Below are positions 53,064 through 63,688 of a stretch of DNA of 64,000 nucleotides, piece by piece. Positions within the stretch are counted from its first letter, which is position 1. The number at the start of each line of letters is the position of its first letter. The notes under the pieces are model-generated. The model searched no databases and was not told where the DNA came from. It saw only the letters and a list, made by a program, of their open reading frames with translations. The stretch covers positions 2,939,346-3,003,345 of the forward strand of contig NC_057009.1 of NCBI RefSeq assembly GCF_000002595.2, given 5' to 3'. Source of the stretch: Chlamydomonas reinhardtii (Eukaryota > Chlorophyta > Chlorophyceae > Chlamydomonadales > Chlamydomonadaceae). A program made the translations under genes and the position numbers.

Positions 53064-54059
53064 TTCGGGCGGGGCTGACACAAACTTGCTTGTGCCGATG
53101 GATGTGAGTTTTGCCGTTGATTGCGGGAGCGTTTTGGGGCGCAGAATGTTTTAGCGCCCTCATGTTTGTCTTCGGTCGGATATCTTGTCTCCGGTACTCG
53201 GTGGTTTCAGGAGGCGAACAGATGGGGCCGGCCGGCCGGGAAAAGTCTAGGATGTAGGAGGTGGTCTGTTCACGCGCTTGGGTACGATAGCTCCGGACTG
53301 AAGCTCGATCTGTATGATTCGGGTCGCTTCATTTTGCTTGCAAGGCTGCGGGCGTGCTCAAGGGCGCTGCGCACAGGCAACGGGATGGCGAGGGATGCAC
53401 GGTAGTGGCAGGTGATCGTGCGTTGCATCCATGCGTCAAGCCCTGGACTGTAGCGGTCGAGGATTGCGCGTGCGTACGCGGGACACGAGCACGTGTGCGA
53501 TCCAACCTGTTTACACTGGTTTACAGCACCCGGGATGCGGCTCTGTTACGCACACGGCCGTTGCCCTGAAGGTGGTACTGATGAGCACCACCCACTTATG
53601 ATTGGTAACTATTGCCTGACGCACGGCGCAACAGCAGCGATCTGCCGCTTCAACAGCACTCGCCGCAAGCCTGGGAACGTGCCCGAAAGGACCCTACCGT
53701 GGCCTCAGTCTCACCAACCCCCCAAGTACGTCCCACATTGTACAGCACAAACCCTCTGTGCATCCGAAACTCCTACCGCGAGCGATTGCGCAAGCGGGCG
53801 TGTACACGGGGCCTAGCACACAGGTGTGTGACAATCACCGATGCACACGCACAGTTCGGTACGTGCGGGCAAAGCCGTGGCCCATGTCAACCAGCTCGGC
53901 AGCGTGCATTCATCAGGATTGCCCTCCTGCCCTACATGGCCTCCCATACTCGGCTCCTTCCCCTCGGGTTGCCGCCACCCAACACATGTTTCCGTCTGTC
54001 CATGCACTTTTACCGTTCTCCCTCTCCTCCCTTCCTGCCGCTGCTGCCCCTCCAGCTGC
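53064..54059. other. Convergent 3' region of NOP2 and the coiled-coil gene
   Basis: No coding exon supported. TTACA occurs twice (53511-53515 and 53521-53525), giving minus-strand TGTAA signals for the coiled-coil gene. A TGTAA for NOP2 was not found. Confidence 0.5.
53511..53525 (-). terminator. Paired TGTAA poly(A) signals of the coiled-coil gene
   Basis: Two reverse-complement TGTAA motifs within 15 bp, about 540 nt past the stop. Confidence 0.5.
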
Positions 54060-56327
54060 TCACAGGTCGTCGTCCAGCAGCTCCGAGTCCGCGGCGGCCA
54101 GCTCGGCGGCGGAGGGGCCGCCGCCCTCCTGGTCCACACTCAGCAGCCGCCGGATGGCCTCGCTCTTGCGCTTGTTGTGCTTCAGCTGGACCTGCGGGCA
54201 AGCAGCAGGCGCGGAGGCCGGCGCGTGGCGGGCGGGGTCAGCCTGGAGGTGGAGGCGGGCCCTCGATTGCGGTGCTTATGGTGCATGGGCTTGCGCGTTG
54301 CGAGCTGTGGCAAAGGACAACACGGTGCATGAGCGCGCGCAGTCACGCACCTCGGACATCTTCTCCAGAAGCTTGGACTGCCACTGCAGCTTGCGGCGGC
54401 TCTCCGCCAGCTCCGCCACCTCGGTGCGCGCCCGCGCGGCGGCGTCCAGCGCCTTGCTGCGCTCTTCCTCCAGCAGCCGCATCTGCACACACATGACCAT
54501 GCACACGGGCCGAGTCCGGAATTTTGCCCCATCTCCCGGGTTGAGGCTTGGCTAGGACTCACTGTGCGCGGAGTCACACGGACTTTGCCCGCGGGAGGGT
54601 TTGCAGCAAAGTCGGGGTTGGTGGAGTCAAGTTGGGCCCTGATAGCATGTGATGGCTCGGCGTCTTCGGGTGCTGGGACTGTCCCCTCTGTAACATCCGC
54701 ATTCATCTCCCGGATAGACGTCCTCAAGCTGCAGTGGTCAAGTTGGCTTTACGATGCTGCCTGACAGCGCAGTCCTGCGCCCACCCTGCCGCCCAACCAG
54801 CCGCGCCGCGCCTCCCACTCGCTCCCCACGCTCTCCCCCCTCCCCCACGTGCCTTGTCCTCCATCATGGCCGAGCTGATGTCCGCCCGCTGCACCAGCTC
54901 GTCCACCGCCTCCAGACGCTGCAGCGCCGCCAGCAGCAGCCCCTTCAGGTCGTCCCGCTCGGCGTTCAGGCTGGCGATGGCAAGTGCCGACTCCTCCTGC
55001 GTCCTGTGGCAGGCAACGATCGGCAAGTGAGCTACCGTATCTGCTCAGCCACAGGCGCCTAGCCGCTTACGGTAGGCACTCGCACACACGCCACAGACAC
55101 ACGCATTGCCTCCCACTCCCCAAGCCCACCCCACTCCAGCGCTCCAACCCACTGCCTAGTTCCCACCGCTGCAGCGCCACGTCCAGCTCGCGTATCCGCT
55201 CCGAGGCGTTCTCCAGCTGGCTGTCGCGGCTCTTGAGCGCCGTCTTGAGCGCCTTGACGTCCAGCATCTGGTGCTCGTTCACACGCTGCAGCCGCTTGTA
55301 GTCGAGCTCCAGCTTGTTAGCGCGCTTGCGCTCCTCGATCGCCTCACGCCGCAGCCGCGCCTACTCGCGATGAGGGGGCGCGAGAGGGAAGTGGGCATTG
55401 AAGCGGTGTGAAAGCGTAGTGGGGGAAGCTGGCTAGAGAGGCAGGGAATAGCGGGCGGGAGAGGTGCGTGTCACTGTACTACCGTACCTTCTCGTGCGCC
55501 CATGCCGTCTCCGCCTCCTTGAATTGCGCCAGCACGCTGGACAGCGGCGTGTGGGCGGGGATGCTGCGCATGTGGTCTACGCTACGAACTGCGGCGCTCA
55601 GGCCCTTCGGCCCGGGCAGCAGCCCTGACGGCCGTGCACCCTTGGCGGCCGACTTGGGCTTCTTTATCCTGTTAGCAGCACACGGCAACTGTCATGGACG
55701 CTTCACGCCGACCTGAGCGTGCCCTCCTGGGGCTAGCCCTGAATGCACCTGAACCCCAAGCCCCTTGGCGCACCGGTCAGGCTTTGGGCTGCGTGCTGCA
55801 TCGGCCTCCGCGGCCGCAACGGCCAGTTTCCCAAAGTCCTCATTCAATGCCTGCTGGATGGCGCTGCCTTGCGCCTCTGCGCTGTTCATCGCCCGCTCCA
55901 CCCGGTTTATCCGCTCGAACAGGTCCGCCATACCCTTGCGTCCCCTGCAGCCAGGAGTGCACCCGGCAAACATGAACGGCTACCTCCATCAGCTCTCCCG
56001 CCACATGGACTGGCGCAACAGTAGTTGCAGCAACCCCCGCAAGACCCCCACCTCTCGTGCGCGATTGGGTCCGCACCATCCTGCGCCACGAACCCAACGG
56101 AGTAGGGTTAGCACACTGCCCCCCAATCTTGTTAGTGATCCTTGCTTGCCATGACGCAAGCTTAGAGTATGTACCTGGGGAGCTGGGCTTCGTGCCGCTG
56201 AGCGAGGAATTGCAGCAGGTGGAGGGCTCAATGGAGCGCCTTCGGTGGCGCCACCGCCTCGCACATCTACGCCGAGCCGGTTCAGTCTGGCTTTAAGCTG
56301 GGTTAGATTTAACCCCGAAGATGTCAT
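54060..56327 (-). CDS. Unrecognised coiled-coil protein
   Basis: Exons on the minus strand: 56327-56175, 56080-56052 (29 nt), 55944-55774, 55668-55488, 55360-55167, 55003-54853, 54482-54351 and 54191-54060 (380 aa; phases consistent with this set). The N-terminus MTSSGLNLTQLKARLNRLGV is followed by a Pro/Ser stretch, the small exon DGADPIAHER, then MADLFERINRVERAMNSAEA. From about 180 onward it is almost entirely heptad-like: LELDYKRLQRVNEHQMLDVK, KSRDSQLENASERIRELDVA, SLNAERDDLKGLLLAALQRL and RRKLQWQSKLLEKMSEVQLK. The acidic end is SELLDDDL. I do not recognise it; a centriolar, ciliary or cytoskeletal role is common for such proteins but is only a guess. The junction after MMEDK uses a GC donor. 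An open segment at about 54727-54554 may be an extra or alternative exon. Confidence 0.65.
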
Positions 56328-57156
56328 TGTGTTTATGGAAACTCCGGCGTGGAAGGAGCGACGAGTCGTTCGCTTTGACTGTTGTTGACCCTTCCTCAAG
56401 GGGTGGGCAAACAAGGTGTCGTGTTGCAAGAACTAACCCAAGTAGATTTCTATGAGAAGAGTACACAATGGAAATCAATGAATCAGCGTTCCTGGGTAAG
56501 GGCTGTCCTCGCCAGCTCGTGTCTAGTAGGCCGCTAGTTGTGATCTTGCTGTGTGTTAAGAGTAAAATGATGATGAAATGTTTTCTCGTTTATGATGAGC
56601 GATGAAGCTGTGAGCCCGGAATCAGCCGCAAAGGCCGCGATCACGCTTCTTCTTCCCGTGCGAGGCTGCTCGTCGACCAGTCGTTCCCGAGTTTACAGGT
56701 TCTTTCGAGCGCTTGATGAATGAGTCTATCGCCATGCTACCACAGGGGCCGAGCCGGTCCTTCTCGACCCGCCACATCCCTGCGCATCCCCAGCACTACA
56801 GCACGCCACCAATGGAGGGCTCTGCGTGAGCGCCCACTCTCGCCGCCCATAGAATCCCTCCAACATCTTCCTCAAGTTCTATTGTGTTTCTACCGCTTGA
56901 CACCAACGAATGCTCGTATCTCAGCACCTTGCTCGGTGTTCGCCGCCGCTCTGTTCTTACGGCTGTCACCCGCACCAACTCTCTGTGTAGCCCATCGAAC
57001 CCCTTACGCTAGGCACAACTCTTCAAACATCATCTTCACACGGAGTGTACACATGTACGATCACGCGGTCAAGATACTTATGCATCCCGCTCACTGTTGC
57101 GTGCTTTGCGCGGATCACGCTCACAACTCAGTCTGCTCATCCGCGCTCATCTCGGT
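56328..57156. other. Coiled-coil gene promoter and apyrase 3' UTR
   Basis: Both neighbours are on the minus strand. TTACA at 56693-56697 gives an apyrase TGTAA signal about 460 nt past its stop. The left 300 bp should hold the promoter of the coiled-coil gene. No coding exon seen. Confidence 0.5.
56693..56697 (-). terminator. TGTAA poly(A) signal of the apyrase gene
   Basis: TTACA on the plus strand, downstream of the apyrase stop in gene sense. Confidence 0.5.
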
Positions 57157-59536
57157 TCACGAGGAGAGGTCGTTAATGGCAGCGCCCAGGGGCCACGCCG
57201 CCTCAATGCGCTGTCCGTTGTATTCCACCTGCTTCACCAGCGTCAGCTTCATCTTCTCGTCCAGCTTGAAGCCCTGCATGCAAGCGAGCACGGCCACACG
57301 CGGGCGCCAGTGAGAGCAGGTGGTGCGGTGCCCGTCCCCATCCACACGGTGGGGGCATTTGTAGTAGTTACGCGAGCGGGCGGCAGCTTGTTTCAGGTGC
57401 GCACCTGGGTCAGCATGACGTGGCAGTAGGTCAGGTCCAAGCACAGGAACTTGGTGTTCTCGCCCTGCACCTTCTTATACACCTTGCCAATGTCGTCCAC
57501 GGACTGGACGCAGACCTCATCGGCCTTGTCAGCAAAGTCCTGCAGACAGCGACACGCGGCAATCCAGGGTGACGCACGCAGTTCGCAGAAGGGCAACATA
57601 ACATGCGGATACGGCAATGCAAGAGGGCGTAGCTATCTGCAGGACTGCAGATGTTCAAGCGACGTGCCCAAGCGCCACACGAATACACGATGCACAAACT
57701 CACCCGCGCGGTGACCTCCCACATAGCCGCCTGCTCATCCTCAATAATGCCGGTCTCGGAGGCGCGGTCCCAGAAATACGACGACACAAAGTAGTCACGG
57801 CCCTTGCTTAGGCCGTTGCCACGCCACGCACCGTTGAAAGAGCACTCCGTTTGCTGCAGGTGGAGGGGGTAGACAAAAGCCGGACAGTGTGAGTGGCACG
57901 TGTGAGTGGGCACAAGTCGAATTGTCTGCCGTGGCCGCCCGCCCAACCATCTCTCCCCGCCACACAACCGTGGCGCACATCAGCGGCCCCTGCTTATTAA
58001 CTGCCAACTCCAAGCCAGCCGCCAGGCCTCACCGGCTTGGTGCCGCAGGTCAAGTTGGCTTGCAGCGCGCTGCCGCCGATCTCGGCGCACGCATCGAAGT
58101 CCGTCTCGCCGCCCGAGAAGGTGTACTCCTTGCCCGCGTAGGCGTACGTGCCGGCAGCGCCCTCATGGATGCAGCTGTGCGGCTTGCCCTTCTCGCCGGC
58201 ATCAATCAGCTTGGCGCGGCCGGCCATGAGGCCGTAGCCCAGGTACGAGTGCACGTACACGTTGAAGGTCTTGCCGCCTCCGTGCAGCTGAACAACGTAG
58301 TCCCTGCAGGAGCCGCATTGTACACATGGCACGCAACACAACCCCTTCCAATCACTGGCGCTCTAAGGGGACTTGGAGGTGGTAACGACAGACCCTTACG
58401 CGCCCTGCACGTACTCATGTTGCCAGTCCGCCATGCTACGCTTAGCCTGGTAGCTGACCCAGATGCTGCTGGCCACTCACGTGGGCGCCAGTTTTGCATT
58501 CGTGTCCTCCAGCGCAAACGCCTCCTGAATCGAGCCGCCACCCATGTCAATGGCAGCCACGGTCTTGCCCACCGGCCCAGACAGGCGGCCAAGGAGGTAG
58601 TTGAGCGTCAGCCAGGCGAACGCACCCTCGTCCTTGCCTGTACGCGTGTGAGCAAACCCACATCGGGTTAGCCTTCAGGCAGGCGTTTCCATCTGGGTTG
58701 CTGTGGGTCGCACGCGGGCCCGCACCCACCGTCCATGATGGCCACGCCCCCAGGGGCAAGCTTAAAGGGCTGCTTCCGCAGCAGCGCCTCCACGGCCTTC
58801 AGGATATTGTCAGCCTTATCACCGGGCAGCAGGCGCAGGCCGGCCGTGGCTTTGAGGGAGATGGGAGTGGAGCTCTGCGGACAGACAGAGGCAGGCAGGT
58901 AGGTGTCAGCCGTTGCGCACCGCCGACAGTCACGTTCTGTTGGTAACCTGAAACAAGTCACCAGGCGTGCACGACAGGACCTGACACCCGCCGACGCGAG
59001 TGCCCATCTACCTGCAAGTTCTGGGGCACCGTCTTCAGCGCGGTGTCAATTAGTGGCTGCAGGGAGGCGGCCGCCTTCTCGGGGGAGTCCGCGAAGGAGC
59101 TCAACCCGGGCTTCAGCTGCTCAAAGGTGTCGCTAATGAGCTTGAGCTCTCCGCCGGCCTGCTCAAACTTGAACACGTGGATGCGGCTGCCTGTGCTGCC
59201 CGCATCAAACACAATCGCGAACTTTGGCGCCGCGCCTGTATGGCGCAGCTCCTTCAGCGTGTGGGTGCGCTCCGCGTGGAAAGGCGTTGAACGTGGCACC
59301 AGCGTGATGACCGCCAGGATTAGAATTACCTGTGCGGCGCGCAGACACAGGGCAGGCAGTGAAGTGGTGGCTGTGGCGCTGTCCACCCCTGCCACCCTGC
59401 CGTGCCTCCACGCCAGCGCACAGGCGGCTGGTCTGTCACTTCGCCCCCAGCGGCTCACCGGGATGGACACCACCAGCAGCACGCCGCGGTACCTGCGCCC
59501 CGCACAAATACGCAGTCCTGTTGTCAGTATGGCCAT
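57157..59536 (-). CDS. Apyrase / nucleoside di- and triphosphatase (GDA1/CD39 family)
   Basis: Hydrolyses nucleoside di- or triphosphates in the secretory lumen or outside the cell. Exons on the minus strand: 59536-59459, 59329-59012, 58874-58730, 58637-58481, 58303-58033, 57853-57704, 57539-57405 and 57273-57157 (456 aa, phases consistent). Residues about 16-37 (YRGVLLVVSIPVILILAVIT) form a signal anchor, giving a type II, probably Golgi protein. Apyrase conserved regions are all visible: ACR1 FAIVFDAGSTGSR (63-75), ACR2 LKATAGLR (139-146), ACR3 GAFAWLTLNYLLG, ACR4 AAIDMGGGSIQEAF and ACR5 AAWPLGAAI near the C-terminus. Paired cysteines occur in the second lobe (SCIHEG, FDACAE, NLTCGTKP, TECSF). 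The start was taken at the first ATG that gives a short basic N-tail (MAILTTGLRICAGRR). Divergent from the small plastid-type gene. Confidence 0.92.
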
Positions 59537-60173
59537 GCTGGGACTGGGGGTCCCAGACGGTGCCGAGGCCCGCAGCTTCACCTCTGGTCCACGCTCTTAT
59601 CGACTGACCGCCATATCCTGTCACCCAAGGTGTCAGGGCGCTTCATCTCCTCAGTTAGCTCTTCTGTGCCTGGCGCCGATTCTTGCTCTAATCCCAACAC
59701 CTGATCCACAGTTTTGCGTGATGTTTCCTCCTCAATTTTTGCAAGGCAAGTCTACAGCTTGTATGTCATAGATCGAGCTAGTCAAGGGAGGGTAAAGTAA
59801 GCCCGCTGCAACAGACCAAAGAAGTTGCAAAAATAACACACGTTTCTTCTGCTTCAGAGCTGTCAGTCGTAAGCTACAAGCGATGTGCTTGCAATAAATA
59901 TCTGCACCAGGCTAAACTTAAGAGGGCTAGGAGTTCTCCGTTAAGGTTTGCTGCATGGGCCCCAATCCCGCCCAACCCCGGCCCCTCTCGCTGCCAAAGC
60001 CTACCAAAGAACGCTTTAATATGAAACTGCTGTGAAACATAGGCACTCAATTACGCACACGCCACTCGACGATAGCGTGTATCAGAGCAACTCCCGACAT
60101 CTCGCGGAGATTCTGTGCCAGAGCTCACTGCTATCCCACCGCTCCTTCTAGGACCTTCTTACGTAGGACAACC
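59537..60173. promoter_or_regulatory. Shared upstream region of the apyrase and the small plastid-type gene
   Basis: Divergent starts are 637 bp apart. The centre (about 59760-60020) is distinctly AT-richer than the surroundings, with gcaataaatatctgcac near 59890. No further element assigned. Confidence 0.4.
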
Positions 60174-60870
60174 ATGGCTTCGCTGGCCTCAATTTGCTCG
60201 TCGCGTACTCAGGGAGTCTCGACGCGAGCTCAGTGTAGGTTTCGTGGCAGGATGGCGTGGAGGGTCCACGGGAAGACTAGGCACCTGGCCTGCTGCCTGT
60301 GGCCTGTCGCCTGACTGAATCTGCTGTTCGCTGTCCTTCAGCCCGGCAAGCTGTGGTGGCCTCTGCTGTGCGGCCTGTGGCCGTGTGGACCCGGCCCACC
60401 CCCGACCGTGACGCGGACTTCATCAAGCCCTCGTACATTCCCACGCCGATTCAGCCCTCCATCACGCCGGGGCGCCAGGACTCCCCCATTTACGCTCCGG
60501 TGACGCCAGAGTTTCGTCCTGCTGAGCTACCGGTGCGCTGGGCGCCTTTGGATGGCACAGGTCTCGGGTTTGTGCATGGTGGCACCCAGGACAGCAGGGA
60601 CCTCACATCCGCAGGCCTGGCGCCGGCCGCTGGGTTTGCGGTGCCCATACCGTACCACGCGCAGTAGGCACACCCCCAGTGACACCCTTGGTGAACTTGT
60701 ATACTGCGTAGGAGACGCCCAAGGAGCTGCCCAACGCCCCCAGGCTGCCGGAGCGGCGGCCGGATGACATCCCCGCGGGGAACCCCAAGGAGAAGCCCGG
60801 GCAGCAAGGCACTCCCGACCAGCGGGAGGCGCCCCCGTCCAAGGACCGCGAGTCAGCTCCCAAAAAGTAG
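60174..60870 (+). CDS. Small Pro-rich, probably plastid-targeted protein of unknown function
   Basis: Exons: 60174-60234, 60342-60532 and 60712-60870 (136 aa, phases consistent; the T/GTAGGT donor is the only one nearby that keeps phase). The first 35 residues, MASLASICSSRTQGVSTRAQ onward, are Ser/Arg/Ala-rich without acid and end near SAVRPVAVWTRP, typical of a stroma-targeting peptide. The remainder is highly Pro-rich and charged and looks disordered: DADFIKPSYIPTPIQPSITP, PIYAPVTPEFRPAELP, then PERRPDDIPAGNPKEKPG and the end KDRESAPKK. No transmembrane helix or known domain. I do not recognise it. TGTAA lies at 60952-60956. Confidence 0.7.
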
Positions 60871-60951
60871 ATAGTGGTATGAGGTGGCGGGAGCGAAGGG
60901 CTAGGCTAGCGCATACTTGAGTTGTTTCAATTGCATAGGAGAGCAGGCGAG

Positions 60952-60956
60952 TGTAA
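60952..60956 (+). terminator. TGTAA poly(A) signal, small plastid-type gene
   Basis: About 80 nt past the stop codon. Confidence 0.6.
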
Positions 60957-61702
60957 AGGCACGCTGGTCGCTGGAGGTGAAGGGCACGGGCGGTACATAC
61001 ACTGTTGCGGTTGTGGCCAATGACGCGGTTCGGTTACCGTGTGTAGCTGATGGCCGAGGGACACTCGCGGCTTGGCCCATGTTCATTGGAGTGCGGAGGT
61101 ACGGAGGCGCGCAGCGAAGCGGCTCTACAGCTGGCGAGGATGGTGCAGCCGTGTAGAAGGGCAGGGCAGGGTGTGCGATTGCAGGGCTGAGGTGCAACTG
61201 CAGGAGGACGCCAGGGCTAGAACAGCTCTTATCAGGGGCCCAGACATACCTAGACGGTGCTCTGTATGCAGGGACGGCGGCATGATGCGATGCTGCTTGC
61301 ATGCCTGCCTGCTGATTGTGCCTGCTAGCTAGTCTGTCGGCGGTTCAGTTGAGATTGTTTGGCGTGAGTCGTGTTGTTTGGCGTGAGTCGTGAACTGGCG
61401 TCGACTCGTCGAGTGTCTCTCTAACTCCTGAGGCGCACGGTTTGGTGTGTATCGCACCGAACAGAACCTGCTTGGACTTCCTGACGCAACCTTCTCCCAC
61501 GGCTTGTGTGCTCGCATTACCGTCTACCGGACCTGCCAGCCCAGCCTAATACCGTATAACTCGCAGTCCCCCCTCTGCTGCGTCGGCTGCCCACTCCATT
61601 GTCAGCGTCCGCCTGGTGTCCCAGCTGCTTCTTTGCTTAGCTGTTGGTCATGAACCAGACATCCAGAGAGGCGGTTGGACACAAGTGAGTACAGACAGCC
61701 CG

Positions 61703-61707
61703 TTACA
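61703..61707 (-). terminator. TGTAA poly(A) signal of the UBL-eS31 gene
   Basis: TTACA on the plus strand, about 105 nt past the stop in gene sense. Confidence 0.65.
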
Positions 61708-61809
61708 TAAGAGCTACATGCCGGCGGGACAAGCCGCACCGGATGCCACACCCAAGCTGCCGACCGCGCAGCGCACCGCGGGCGCGCACGCAACGGTGGG
61801 GCCAGCCAT

Positions 61810-62947
61810 TTACTTCTTGCCCTTCTTGCCCTTGCCGCCGGCCTCGGCAGCGGGGGCGGGGGCAGCGGCAGCGGCGGCGCCGCCCGACTTCTTGGGGGCA
61901 CCGGCGGGCGCACCGCCCTCGTACACGAAGGTGTTGGCGCACTTGCCGCAGTACACGCGGTCGAAGTGGGTGGCCATGAACGTGCCGGGGCCGCAGTTGG
62001 GGCACTGCTTGCGCAGGCGCTGGACCTTGCCGGAGTCGTCCACCTGGAGGGTAGCAAGGGCATGGGGACAGACGAATGGAGTCAGCGCGTGCACCCGCCA
62101 CACGGATCACGATGGAGCGCGCAGCCAGCCCTGTGTATAATCCGCAGCGCCTCTACCATTCCGTCCCGTCCCAGTCAGTCCAGGCCAGGCGCGCACCTTG
62201 TAGAACTTCAGCACCCGGAGCTTGATCTTCTTGTGCTTGTGCTTCTGCTTCTTGGGCTTGGTGTACGTCTTCTTCTTGCGCTTCTTGGCACCACCCAGCA
62301 GGCGCAGCAGGCACATCAGGGTGCTGTCATCGCTGACACCGGCCTCAGCCAGGACCTGGGAGTCCTCCAGCTGCACACCGTTGAACAGGATGCGCTGCTC
62401 GCCGGCCTCCAGGCCTGCACAGGCACGACGAACAAACACCGCGGTCAGTCGCCGGCTCTGCCCAACAAGCACGCCGTGTGTTTGGGCCACTCCCAAAACC
62501 GCACTCTGAAACCAGCCCCGAAAGCTGGAAGGAGAAAGCCACAAGCGCAGTGATATCGCCGCTGAGGGTCAGGCAACCAGGTCTCCAGTGCTCTTCCTCC
62601 CGCTGTCTCCTAGGCCCAGGCACGCGTGACCTCGCCCGGTTCACAGCATACTTCCGCGACCCTAGACCGCTCTACCGCCCCCAGCGCCAAAACATGACGA
62701 CATCCAGCACTTCCAAACATTCCAGCTCGTCGACTCACCCTGCAGAGCCTCCACGGCAGCCTTCACATCGGCGACGGTCTGCGCCGGACTCACCTCAACG
62801 AGGTGAGTCCGGTCTGCACGCAGGAACAACGCAAGAAACAGTCATCAGTCAGAGAAGTCTAAAGGCAAGAAGAAGGACGATTGTCAAGAGGAAGCTGAGA
62901 TTTTGCAGAGCGAAGGCGGCCTCACCAGTCCGGACGAAAATCTGCAT
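61810..62947 (-). CDS. RPS27A: Ribosomal protein eS31 (RPS27a) fused to a divergent, FUBI-like ubiquitin-like domain
   Basis: Precursor of the 40S protein eS31. Exons on the minus strand: 62947-62926 (22 nt), 62813-62739, 62414-62197 and 62043-61810 (182 aa, phases consistent). Residues 1-74 are ubiquitin-like: MQIFVRT, then [32 protein letters not shown] and the end LLRLLGG. The domain is 74 residues long with a single lysine (K25), whereas ubiquitin has 76 and seven. The eS31 part follows directly ([20 protein letters not shown]), with zinc-binding pairs in [20 protein letters not shown] and [14 protein letters not shown], then an unusual Ala/Pro/Gly/Lys tail of about 35 residues ending GKGKKGKK. 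The GG at 73-74 is suited to cleavage by a deubiquitinase-like protease, but processing is not shown by sequence. Divergent from the caleosin-like gene. Confidence 0.93.
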
Positions 62948-63688
62948 TCTGACGGTACTAGGCAGTGATTACAGTGCCGTCCTTGCACCGTAGGAGAAAG
63001 AACCAGGCGCAGCAACGCGACAAAACAGGACCCGGCCGCCGGCCTCATCGCGTACGACCTATGAGGAAAGTTTGCCTGAGCGCGCTGCCCTGAACATAAT
63101 TGTCTGGCCTTAAAATGATGTCCGTAACTCTCGTGGACTGGGTTCGACCCTGTCTATGGCTTGAAAAACCTTGTGCGATGCAACATATGTCGGGAGCTTA
63201 GTCGCGCCCGTCGCTGTAAATGACCATTTGCATGACGGGATATGTGCGGTGCATTAGCTATGTTCAATGCCTGGTGGTCGCCATGGAACGGCAATGTCAG
63301 CGGCGTGGAAAGTTATGCTCGGCGCTTATAGGCGCCCCCAAACTTTGGCTGCATCTGAGGTGTTGAGTGGGGGGCAGAAGTAGAGCTCGCGTGCGCGAGG
63401 GCCAGGGTTGGCAGAGAGGGGAGGGGGCTACAGCCCTCTGGCCACGAACCAGGTCGACCCTCCGGACGCGGGAGTGTCCAATGAGGCGTTGACACCGTAT
63501 GGGTGCGACTTCTCCAAAGAAGGCTTGCCGGCTCACGTAATCTCATGTTTCTTAGCTTCAGAACCTGTAGCCAGCCAGCAGGCCCTGGAAGACCAGTTGT
63601 GTGGCTGCTGCTAAAGCTAGGTGCAGCTGCTGCTACTGCTGCCAGCGCGTCACGGCGCCACAACGAGCTGCTTGCTAATAACGCAACG
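62948..63688. promoter_or_regulatory. Upstream region shared by UBL-eS31 and the caleosin-like gene
   Basis: No well-supported exon. An open frame upstream of 63689 continues to an ATG at 63545, so part of this interval may be coding for the caleosin-like gene. An AT-rich stretch (ccttaaaatgatg, near 63108) is a core-promoter candidate for eS31. Confidence 0.4.

Larger units (their letters stand above)
60871..61809. other. Convergent 3' region of the small plastid-type gene and eS31
   Basis: TGTAA at 60952-60956 (plus) and its reverse complement at 61703-61707 (minus) mark the two 3' ends. A 20-bp direct repeat (gttgtttggcgtgagtcgtg type) occurs near 61353-61392. No coding exon seen. Confidence 0.55.

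Noticed and set aside
63125-63165. Sequence gggttcgaccct resembling a tRNA T-arm
   Set aside because: No matching acceptor, D-arm or anticodon stem could be folded around it, so no tRNA is called.
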